Positions 40,403 to 50,685 of a stretch of 64,000 bases of DNA are shown one piece after another. Source of the DNA: Bugulina stolonifera (taxonomy: Eukaryota; Bryozoa; Gymnolaemata; Cheilostomatida; Bugulidae); assembly GCA_935421135.1 (NCBI GenBank), contig OW285187.1:6634001-6698000 (forward strand), in the 5' to 3' direction. How positions within the stretch are numbered: position 1 is the first letter of the stretch; the number at the start of each line of letters is the position of its first letter. A program made the translations under genes and the position numbers. Below the pieces are notes generated by a model that saw only the letters and a program-made list of their open reading frames with translations, searched no databases and was not told the origin of the DNA.

Positions 40403-41250
40403 TCTATCTCTATCTCTAATCTATGGCTGGTGTTAAGGTTATGTAACTGGGGTTCTCAAAAATAAAATGTGATTCCATGCGATGAGCAAAAAATAATGAC
40501 TGACTGCTTCATGCTGTTCTGCATTGTCCAATATTTCATTGCACGGTTCATCTCAAGTGTACAAGACTAGTAGATTCCAGATTGTTAACTTGGGGTGCAA
40601 GTTATTGTCAACAATAACTAATGGCCCATATTCCCATTGGTATCAAATGCGTGGACAACATTCTGTTGGCTAATAGGTGTTTGTTTTATGGAAATTTTTA
40701 TATCATAAGTAGTGAAAATATGCAACTAAACAAAAATTAGAAAATGATTTTGTCTTTTCTGGTGGACATCAAATCGTGATTATACATTCTACTTGGGTTT
40801 AGTATACCTCCATGCAAACAATATTGGTATTGAACTAGTGCCAATGTGACTAAACATATTTTATTTGACTGTTATATTCAGCATGAACAGAATACATCAT
40901 ATTACATATATTTGCGAGAATAAAAAGTATTTCCAACATTTTGACTTCTGAGAATAATATTCTGTGAAAGATAAATACATATAATAGTTTATATACTATC
41001 ATGAGACCAAGGCATTATCAGCATGTTATTCTGGTTTGTAAGTGTCAACTAGAAGATTGCGTGGGAGCAATTTTAAGAGTTGCTCTCTCATTTTGAAGTG
41101 GAGATAACTCCATATGACAATTTTGAAATCCCGGAATAACACGTAACCTGACTTGAAGCAGGCATTCATTATATGTTAATAGTTATGAGATATGTACAAA
41201 ATATGGTCTGTAAAGGAGATGGCTGCAGGATCCAGGTGGTGACGTACAAG
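40403..41250. other. 3' flank of the endosulfine gene
   Basis: No coding signal. AATAAA on the minus strand at 40860-40865 lies about 390 bp downstream of the ENSA stop codon and could be its polyadenylation signal. The rest is AT-rich without recognised repeats. Confidence 0.45.
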
Positions 41251-43331
41251 TTACTTGTCCACATGGTGAGGTGAGACGGGCTCATCTACTACCAAACTGC
41301 TGGTACGGTGCGTAACTCTCTTGTGTACTTCCTCAGCAGTGGGGATGGCATTACCTGTCGACTCAGTAAGCAATGTCTTTTCCACTGGAGTCAACTTAGA
41401 CTTGTGCCCAATCTTGCTTTTAGTCATATTATAATCTCCGGAATCGAAAAATTTTTGCTGAAATAGTAAATAAATAGTTGCAGTTATATAGAAGAACAGT
41501 TTTTAGCCTAAAATAACACTTTACTAGAAACCGGCAGTTCAGTGTAAGTTCTGTTCCACTTCAACATAGCACACATCTACAGAACCATGCAGAATCAATG
41601 AGAAGGGAGCTGGGGTTTTGTTATTAGACAGACAGCTATTTCTTGTAATCAATTGAATAATATTGTCATGGTAGCATACAATGTGGTAAGGACTGCTTTT
41701 TGGGGCAGATGAACATGATACTCATTTCTAAAGCTAGTTCCATTCAAACGGTTAATCTCATTTCCTTTGCAGATTTATATGATGAAGTAAATGTATATTC
41801 AAACCTTTCTCGCAACATCTCATGTTAATAACAGCCAATAAATCAATCAATCAATTCATAACCATGAAATGGTCGAACAATAATACGATAAAGTTACTTA
41901 CTCCTTTGTGGAGTCGTTTGTGAAGTAAGGCGGATCCACCTCCAGGAGCTCTGTTTAATTGCGGATATTTTGACTTTAGCTTCTCCATTTCTTCTGCATT
42001 GGCCTGTTCAAGAGAATTAAAACATTACAAGAATATTTTACACAAGAAGATGAGTATTTTACAATACATTTTCTGCATATTGACACAGATTGTATCTAAT
42101 TGTAATGTTTAGATTCAATACCACACATCTATTTTACACAAGGGTTCTTGATTGCATCATAATTATACGAACTTGAACAATTCACAGGGTCACCCAAAAA
42201 ATGTTTCAACCAATCACTACATCAGAACTGAACAATTTCTAATCGATGCAAGTTGATTTCAACGTAGGGTTATAACAATGAGTTACAACACCGACTGGTT
42301 TTACGCAATAAGACCCCACCATAGCAAGGCCTACAGTATTATTTTAGACCTAATTCGATACAATATTTTTGGCCCAATAGGCTACCAGTTTAAATAAGAA
42401 CTCAACGTACAGGACACAGATAGCAAAACCTTTCACCAGCATTACATCCGGAAAATATACCAGCTCTTGAACTCCACACTTTTATAGTAACTTCTTGGGG
42501 CAAACAAAAACGAAAACATTTGTAGAAATTCGATGACTAAAGACATCTCAAAATCGATTCCTTCTGGACCAATTTCAAAGAATTTCTTTGGCCAAACAAC
42601 TCTTCTACCTAAAGACCAGAACTGGATGTCAAGGAAGCACAACAGATCAAGTAGCCAAACCCAGTGGTTGGAAAATTACCCAAAAAAGTAATCTCAAGAC
42701 ATCAGTACAATGATGAAACTTCAGAACATGATAACATATACATGTACAATGACATTCAAGACATTCAATTCCTTTAACATACACTGTATATCATTATATG
42801 TAGGTCTACGTGTATGTCTATAATCTAGAGAAATAGGCCTACGAGGTGGCACCAAGCTCATGCAGAACAATCTTGAAATGCGCAGATATCACCCATGTAT
42901 TTAGACAATATTTCACATAAATACTTTTTTAAAAATTACACAGGACACACCAAGAGCATCTTCTATGAACTAGGAGTAACATTTAATTTCACTAGCACAC
43001 ATGAGAATCATCAACATCAAATATGTTGCCTATTGGAAAATACTTGAATGTTATAGTTATAGTCCATTGAGCATCATGATAAATAAATAATATTAACCAT
43101 AATGATAATGATAGATAAGAATAGAATTGACTGGCATTATTATTATCTAGTCTACTAGCAAAACCACGAGATCGAAATGGCTTAACCCACAACTGTATAA
43201 CTATAACCACGGTATTAAATTATTCTGCCTTTACAACCAACCTGATCAGGCTGCTTAAACACTTCCTCTTCCATTTGTTGTTCTTGGGCAGCTCCCACCC
43301 CTTGATCAGAATTCACGTTTTCATCTGACAT
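41251..43331 (-). CDS. ENSA: Alpha-endosulfine / ARPP19-family PP2A-B55 inhibitor
   Basis: Three exons, all phase 0: 43331-43242, 42003-41902, 41457-41251, giving 132 residues, near the usual 110-120. The core is unmistakable: EEMEKLKSKYPQLNRAPGGG, then LLHKRLHKG and QKFFDSGDYNMTKSKIG. FDSGDYNM contains the Ser that Greatwall kinase phosphorylates in animal ENSA/ARPP19; the phosphoprotein then inhibits PP2A-B55 and lets cells stay in mitosis (family knowledge). The N-terminus is acidic and Gln-rich. Near the C-terminus HRTSSLVV stands where vertebrate ENSA has the PKA site RKSSLV, so the basic recognition is weaker. Vertebrates have two paralogues; this is probably the single pro-orthologue. 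Introns are 444 and 1238 bp. It is divergent from PIGO. Confidence 0.95.
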
Positions 43332-43668
43332 GGTATGGTCAGTTTGAGTTTGGTTTTAGTCGCTGGGTAGTGGGTTAGGGTAGTACTACAGTTACAGTAG
43401 AGTACAGTAGCACAATCAGAAAATAAGTTATCCTAAAACCTTAGACCAGTATTACTCTTGTAATAACCAACTTTGAACTTGAGGGTGGAGAGGTATAAAA
43501 CAAATTTGATTTCAACAGGACATTCAAATGAGCGATCAAACCACTCATTTGACTAGGCTCATTTGACCAGTCTTGGGCACTATACAAAATTGTAGCAGAT
43601 CAATTGACCAATCGCATCAGTTTGCTAGAAGTCTAAGCCAATAGAACAGCCGAGAATTATTTGCATCA

Positions 43669-43792
43669 CCCCAGTTAAATATGTCAGCTCCTTGTTTACT
43701 TCCGGCAATGTTTTTTCCATTGTTTCTAGGCCCGGTGAATCCTCTAGTTTATGTTTATTTATGATTTTCCCTCTCTTTGGCAAACTACTATT
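43669..43792 (-). repeat. Duplicated coding-like fragment, copy 1
   Basis: About 124 bp, roughly 90% identical to 44377-44500. On the minus strand it stays open and reads KLEDSPGLETMEKTLPEVNK then ELTYLTGV. The open frame continues outside the similarity on both sides to 84 codons. The product is not recognised. Confidence 0.6.
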
Positions 43793-44376
43793 ACTTGAGG
43801 CATTGAAGAAAATATTTGCACAATAAAAGATTTTTGTTTGATATGTTGCAATGCTATACATTGTGATCATAATGGTCAAATAAAATAATAATTGATAATA
43901 TAATTCATTTTTTTAATGAAAAAATTAAATTTAAAATTAAAAGTTAATACAAATAATGATTATTATAATATTATATTATATTTGTTGATTATCTTTTTCT
44001 AGATAAATATTAATATATGGTAGTGACCTGAACTGCAATGCAACATGCATTCTACAACTAATCAATTCCTACCTACTGCTACCACGCTCCTGGGTCATAA
44101 AACTGCATACAATAATTAACAATGATACATGAGTACTTATTTTACCTGTCGGTTTACCTGTTGATGTTATTATCACACTAGACCGCCCTAGAAAGAGGAA
44201 GGGGTGTGCCACATATGGTTCATGGGTTAGTCAGTTAGTAGACAGTATTCATACTGTCTATTAGGGTATGTGTTTCACTGTTTGTCAGTATTGACTGAAC
44301 AGAACTATCTAGCTTGACTGCGTGTAGGTTGCGGTTGTAAGCCGCTCAGCTAGAACTCTTAGGTTGGTTCCAATCA

Positions 44377-44500
44377 CTCCAGTTAAATATGTCAGCTCTT
44401 TGTTTACCTCTGGCAATGTTTTTTCCATTGTTTCTATGCCCGGTGAATTCTTTAGTTTATGTTTATTTATGAATTTTCCCTCTCTTTGGCAAGCCACTAT
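44377..44500 (-). repeat. Duplicated coding-like fragment, copy 2
   Basis: Same sequence as copy 1 with about ten substitutions, reading KLKNSPGIETMEKTLPEVNK then ELTYLTGV and continuing IGTNLRVLAERL. The frame survives in both copies. The motif ELTYLTG is faintly like the start of the CENP-P domain (ELSFLSTLTG), far too little for a call. It could be an exon and its duplicate, or a dispersed repeat. Confidence 0.5.
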
Positions 44501-44970
44501 TGCTTATATAAGAAGTCCGGCTTCCATTACATGAACATTGTGACTGAATGCATAATTAGTTACATTGGATGCTTATATATCTGTAGGCCTATATAGTTGT
44601 ATTTGTTTGCATGTTATCGGTAGAAAGTACACAAGAAGCCCATCTTTGCAACAAAAAAACTCTAAAATTAAAACGTAGTTTGAACTTTTTTCGATAAAAT
44701 TGCTCACAAGCTCAGCAAATTAACTGGAATACCACCTTAATAATAGTTGGTGGGTGAACTAATGGCAGTTGTTTTTGTGTCTTATGTCTAGTTTATACAA
44801 GCCATATCATTAGTGGCGAGACACCAATTTTATTGTTTACCCGAATGATAGTGCTGCTTACGAGCCGGCTGGGTGTTTACACAATGGAATAGAAATACAT
44901 GTAATTTATTAATGGCCAATGAATGTCTTGTATTACAGATGATGGTTGTATCTCTCTGACAATTTATAAG

Positions 44971-47900
44971 ATGGCTTGTTGGATGGCATTGACTAGTTTA
45001 GTGGTGTTCATGGTTTCTTCCATCATTGGAATATTGCTCTTTACCAGAGGGTTTCTTCTCAGTAGAATCGCAATAGCCAACTCAACACAGTCTACTGACA
45101 CACCAACATCACAGCAATACGGAAAAGTTATAGTAATAGTCATAGATGCTCTACGTTTTGACTTTGTTGAAGAACAGCCATCCTCTCATGCTTATTACCA
45201 TAATAAATTGACATTTGTGCACAAGTTGCTGTCAGAGGATAAAGATAGAACTCATCTGTATAAATTTATCGCTGATCCTCCGACTACGACCATGCAAAGA
45301 CTAAAAGGGCTTACGACTGGCGGGCTACCAACATTTGTTGATGCAGGTATCTTGCTTTCCATGTGCTATCCAGCTTGTATTTTCATCATTGTTTTACTAC
45401 CTACTACCTAGTACAGTGAACATCGAGGAATACCTAGGAATGATATTGTACAAAAATTCGAGTTTCCAATTTTTTATGTTTTAGGATCAAACTTTGCTAG
45501 TTCAGAAGTAAATGAAGATAATATTATCCAACAGCTGATGAATGCTAACAAGACGACTGTTTTCATGGGAGATGATACTTGGGAATCACTTTTCACTGGA
45601 AGGTGGTTAGCTACACTGCATGAATTGGTTTTAGTGAAATAATCAAATTTGTGTCGACGATGAAAACCATCTGTTGCCATGATGGCAAACTACCGCCATA
45701 TGTTGCTTATGTTATTGCCTAATTTTCTCTATTTTTAAGAATATTAGTTTACTATACTCTACCTGTGAATCTGTCATGACTCTCTTGTGTATTTCGTTTA
45801 TTTAGATTCAGCAGAAGCTACCCATTCCCATCCTTCAATGTACATGATCTACACACAGTAGACCAGGGCGTCAAAAAACATTTGTTGCCAGAAATACAAA
45901 GAGATGACTATACAGTGCTAATCGCTCACTTTCTAGGAGTTGATCACTGCGGTCACAGATATAGTCCAGATCATCCTGCAATGGCTGAGAAACTGTCCGA
46001 GATGAATGAAGTACTTCGGTCCGTACCATTAGCCTGTTATCTATTTCTATAATGATCCATTTGATTCAAATAGTGTGTCAAATTGCCTGCCTCTACTCAA
46101 ATGATGTCTACATGTATATAAAATAGCCCCAAGCAATCATGGCATTTAGTAGTGCATACGATATAATATACAGGTCTGTTGTGGAAGCAATGAATGAAGA
46201 TACTTTGCTGGTGGTGCTGGGAGATCATGGGATGACTAGAACAGGTGACCATGGAGGGGATAGTGATGCAGAAATTGAAGCTGCTTTGCTCCTACATACA
46301 AAGAGTAAAGTTAAATGGCCAGTACACCAGGTGTGTTGTATGTTGTAGTTATAATACCTTAGCTATAGCTGTGTATTTAGACCAACCGTTAGATCTATTT
46401 TACTTTTAGTTTTTAAAAGTTGGAGAAGATAAATCTGATTAAATTTTTACTTTTGGCTATTGACTACATGACACAACTACACATTCCTCTATAGCATCGG
46501 ATCTTAATGAAATATTTATATATTCTAGGAGTTGGAGGTATCACAGATAGACCTGGTGCCTACACTATCTGTGCTGCTAGGTCTCCCTATTCCTTACTCT
46601 AACCTTGGCTCCGTTATCCCTGAGCTGATAGAGAATAAGAAAACAGCTAATTCCAATGAGCGACTTATACATGCTCTAAAGACAAACCAGCAGCAGATCA
46701 CTAATTATCTGCAGCACTATAATCAGGTTGGCTGTATCTTATATTATTGTTCTTTAAACAACAATGTGATCATAATTGTTGGTTTGTCTTTTTGGGACGG
46801 CGTAATCTCACAATAATTAAACCATTTTGCAGTTGTCAAATGATTTACCAAAGCCTCAGATGTCAGTCTTGAAGGAAATGGAAGCCAATCTGGTCTCCAT
46901 GTCAACTGAAAGTAAACCTGATATGGAGAAACTCAAGTCTAAATACTTAGCATACATGAAGAAGGTGAAAGACATGTGTAGAGAAGTGTGGGCAAAGTTT
47001 GATGATGGCCTCATGATTATTGGGTGCTTACAGGTGCTCTTCTGCATTATCATACAAACCTGTAGTGTGTGTGGACTTATAGGAAGTACTGACAGCTGCC
47101 TAGTCATTTATTCACACTGTGCTCTGACTGCTCTCTCATTGACACTTAGCTACTTGGCTATAATTGCAGTCTATAGTATTGTTATACTGTCAACCCTGTT
47201 CATTATTGTAATGGCAGTGTGTAGATCTAAGGGAGAAGTAACGGAAAATCGTCTTCTCGCTACAGACATTATTTCCGCCCTGTGTTTGGTGCTATATTCC
47301 CTCTCTTCACTCTCCAACAGTCTCCTTATAAATGAAGATAAAGTCCTTCATTTTCTACTTCAGTCCGTAATCACATTCATATCTATAATGAGTATTGTGC
47401 AGCGAATCAGCTCTGAACACGTCAAGCCTAAAGAAAAGATAACTCCTACCACATATTTATTCAAAATATTCAAATATCCAATTACTTACATATTGGTAGT
47501 ATTTAGTGTAGTCCTGCAATTGTCTCAAACTTTTCACGCTTGTCGGGAGGAGCTAGCTGAGTGCGAAACCTCGTTATACTTTACACCATTAGCCAGTTTG
47601 AGGCAGGACCTAAATTCGTATAGAAACTGGCGTTTCTGGTTTCTAACTGTACCTAGTGTAGTTATACCTGTAAGTGTTGTACAGCGGATACTCAAAGTGC
47701 GGGGTAATCTCAATGGACATTCTCCAGTGACTACGTTTGTTAGTTATGCTCTCACTCTTATGGCAATACTATGCATTATGGACTGGGTGTCAGCGGCTGC
47801 TACATCGCTACTCTTAGAATGGCAGCGTATTATATTTGCAAGAGTAGTGTACACTATGCAGATGGTGTGTATTGTGATAGTGTTTGTTAAACCACTAGCT

Positions 47901-49676
47901 GTCTACTTATCAGTTCCCAAGAAGAGGAATGTTACGTATAATGGCTCCATACCTTCTCTATACAAGTATATCAAACAGACTTTATATACAAGAGATGCTG
48001 ACACAGATATGCCTTTAGTGTTTGGACTTAGTACAGTTTATAGTGCTGCCTACCTCACATTACTCACAGCTACAGCCCTCTACCTCATGCTCATATCTGG
48101 TGACGGCATGAGTGCATCTTTATCACTTGCTCTCCTGGCTCTCTGCTTATTCCTCGATATACATACTATCGTCAGCAGACAGCACAGTGAGTAATCCATC
48201 TTTATTTGTGTGTTTGTTTCATTTTTTGTGTGCTATGTTTTTACTGGTTGCCTTTGTTCCATTTGGAATCTTTTTTTCATAATGTGCATGTATAAGTGTA
48301 TATTTCCCCAACACATACTCTTCATGGTTTTTGCCTTTTATAGAATCAACTAGTCTCTCCCATATTATATGCTGGTTTCTATTGGCCAAGTACTACTTTT
48401 ACTGTACTGGACACCAGCCAACTATTACCAACATCAGATGGGATTCAGCCTTTCACGGATTTGCTCAGGACCACGAAAGCCATATTATACCTGGTGTGAG
48501 TAACATATTATACCTGGTGTGAGTAACATATTATACCTGGTGTGAGTAACATATTATACCTGGTGTGAGTAACATATTATACCTGGTGTGAGTAACATAT
48601 TATACCTGGTGTGAGTAACATATTATACCTGGTGTGAGTGACATATTATACCTGGTGTGAGTAACGTATTATACCTGGTGTGAGTAACGTATTATACCTG
48701 GTGTGAGTAACGTATTATACCTGGTGTGAGTAACGTATTATACCTGGTGTGAGTAACATATTATACCTGGTGTGAGTAACGTATTATACCTGGTGTGAGT
48801 AACGTATTATACCTGGTGTGAGTAACGTATTATACCTGGTGTGAGTAACGTATTATACCTGGTGTGAGTAACATATTATACCTGGTGTGAGTAACATGTT
48901 ATACCTGGTGTGGTGTCTATCTGTTATAATGTCAGTGACTGTGTGTTGTGTAACAAACAATGTGATTCTTATTTGACTGTAGATTCTCCTATTCACCAGC
49001 ACCTTCTCTGCTCAAGCTTTATTCACCTTGTCCTTGCCTTTGCTGCTCATTGTCACAGAGAGTGGACTGACATTCTACCAGAGTCTCCGCCTTCCGGAGT
49101 CAAGGTCACTCACAGGTCTGGGAGAAGTGGCCTTAACCAGACAGGAGGAGACAACTTACAGTAGTTTACATCAATTAGTATCTGTCTACATGCTAGCCAA
49201 TCTGATTAAGGTAAGGAGTAACAATACTTCTACTAGTGATGTGCTATAATAATGCAATACAGGAGATTGACCTTGACCTTAGCCTAAATCCTGAAACATG
49301 TTTCTCAATCAATCAATGTGACTAGGGATCAAAATCATGTTATTGGAACCCTCTAGTCAAGGTTCTTCTCATCAGTATTGAATGATCATCATGGAACTAT
49401 AGATCTGGCACCATTGGGACATACTTTTTATATGCATATTGTCTATTATTCTAGCCCTATTTTTCTTCACTGTAGAGTTTTGGGGCACTAGTATCCGCAG
49501 CCCTTCTTAGGAGACATCTAATGGTGTGGAAGATATTTGCTCCTGCTTTCATCTACGAGGGAGCTTCCTTTATACTGACTAGTCTTGTGTCTCTGATTGC
49601 ATACTTGCTGTTTATTAGAATTACCAGGGCAGTGAAATACTTCACCAAAGACTTTGAACTGGAACATGTAGACTAG
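44971..49676 (+). CDS. PIGO: GPI ethanolamine phosphate transferase 3 (PIG-O)
   Basis: Transfers ethanolamine phosphate to the third mannose of the GPI anchor precursor in the ER membrane, the step that forms the bridge to protein. Exons: 44971-45346, 45485-45602, 45806-46018, 46174-46330, 46529-46726, 46833-48186, 48344-48495, 48983-49210, 49476-49676; 998 residues (human about 1089). An N-terminal anchor (about residues 8-25) precedes a lumenal catalytic domain with VIVIDALRFDF (Asp59), the nucleophile region PPTTTMQRLKG (about 103-113), AHFLGVDHCGH and GDHGMTRTGDHGGDSD, all metal or catalytic motifs of this phosphatase-like fold. VSQIDLVPTLSVLLGLPIPY matches PIGO closely. The large sixth exon and the rest encode many membrane helices, with the PIGO signature TGHQPTITNIRWDSAF and the ending RRHLMVWKIFAPAFI. 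ATG 44971 is chosen because it places the anchor at the N-terminus; ATG 44923 is in frame upstream. Exon 7 ends in a minisatellite. Confidence 0.95.
48481..48911 (+). repeat. 23-bp minisatellite carrying repeated 5' splice sites of PIGO exon 7
   Basis: Nearly 19 tandem copies of a 23-bp unit with only A/G changes at one position, plus a single GTGAGTG variant. The first unit contains the last 15 coding bases of exon 7 (codons H-I-I-P-G) and its donor GGT/GTGAGT at 48495/48496. Each later unit repeats CCTGGTGTGAGT, giving 18 donor matches in all. The last copy lacks GAGT. Confidence 0.97.
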
Positions 49677-50685
49677 AATGCACAAGGTCATTATATACAG
49701 TGTGTAGATAGAATATTGTTGCTTTTATGCTATGCCCGTACACAAAAATGTATACTATATACTAAAAGTTAAAATTTTGTGAAACAATTAGACTTTATGT
49801 TTACTGCTACTGTTCAGTTTCATAGCTGCAAGGCAATATTAAAACTGCCTGAACATCTTCTTGCAGATATAAACTGTACAGTAGAAGTGAACATTTAGTC
49901 TAGTGGCTGTTATGCGTTTTGACTTGTATTTTAATATGCACTAGTTATACTATTGAGAATTATTCTATATTTGTACAGCCTACTGATGCATGTCATATAC
50001 TATATAAATTTTGTTGTTAATATAGTCCTGTTACATGCCTTATGTGTATAAACTATATATTATACAATCATATAGTTAACATTGCAGCTTATAGTTTATT
50101 GTTGTAAGTAGTACATGAAAGTTGTCATTTATTTTTATTTTGCAGTTGTCTTCCATCTGCCTCACAGTATTGTGTAAAATGTAAAACTATATAATAGATT
50201 TGACTAATATAAATTATATTGTTATAAAATTATAGGAGTATTTTGTTATACCAAAATAACAGCAATAGCTTTATTTAGCAGTTTGATATAACTTATGCAA
50301 GAGGAAATATAATGATAGCCAGATATATATCACAGATGTGTTACATTGTAAAAATAATAATTTATGCTAAATAAAAAATGCATTGCACTAAATACATACA
50401 GTAGAAGTGGTGTGTAGCATAGCAGTGGGAATACATGCCTTGATTCTACTACAGCTAGTCTCAAGTGGGATAAGTGTGTTTGATAATACATATACATGTA
50501 GATGTTATCACTTAGAGGTCATTGAGGTCTATGAATCTCTAGGGATCTTGTCTACTCGCCACAAGTACTTATATATTTATGATACGCAATTATACAATAT
50601 CCATACGCGATGAGCAATACTCTGTAGAGTGACATCTCGGGGTTTCTGGTGGTTGGTGATGTACTATATAATGCCAATACTGCCT
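49677..50685. other. Convergent 3' region of PIGO and the first CUB-like gene
   Basis: Non-coding, AT-rich. A plus-strand AATAAA at 50370-50375 suits PIGO. A minus-strand AATAAA (plus TTTATT, 50270-50275) suits the opposing gene. If both are used, the two transcripts overlap by about 100 bp. Confidence 0.5.

Larger units (their letters stand above)
43332..44970. other. Region between the divergent ENSA and PIGO start codons
   Basis: About 1.6 kb that should hold both promoters and 5' UTRs. It contains two copies of an ORF-bearing fragment (listed separately), a very AT-rich stretch (43880-44020) and nothing else recognised. A splice-acceptor-like tgtattacag at 44929-44938, just before ATGATGG, could end a 5' UTR intron of PIGO. 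Confidence 0.4.

Noticed and set aside
45474..45680. Minus-strand frame opposite PIGO exon 2
   Set aside because: It is a shadow of the plus-strand coding exon 45485-45602, whose residues match the PIGO family.
48481..48911. Regularly repeated 23-bp unit, considered as a CRISPR-like array
   Set aside because: Units are directly tandem without spacers and the genome is eukaryotic; it is a minisatellite.
50407..50613. Plus-strand open frame with a hydrophobic stretch (VGIHALILLQLV), and a plus-strand exon-like GT...TGA at 50706-50747
   Set aside because: The plus-strand frame has no supported neighbours. The minus strand of 50686-50738 gives a tail exon in the correct phase and style for CUB-like gene A, which explains the sequence better.
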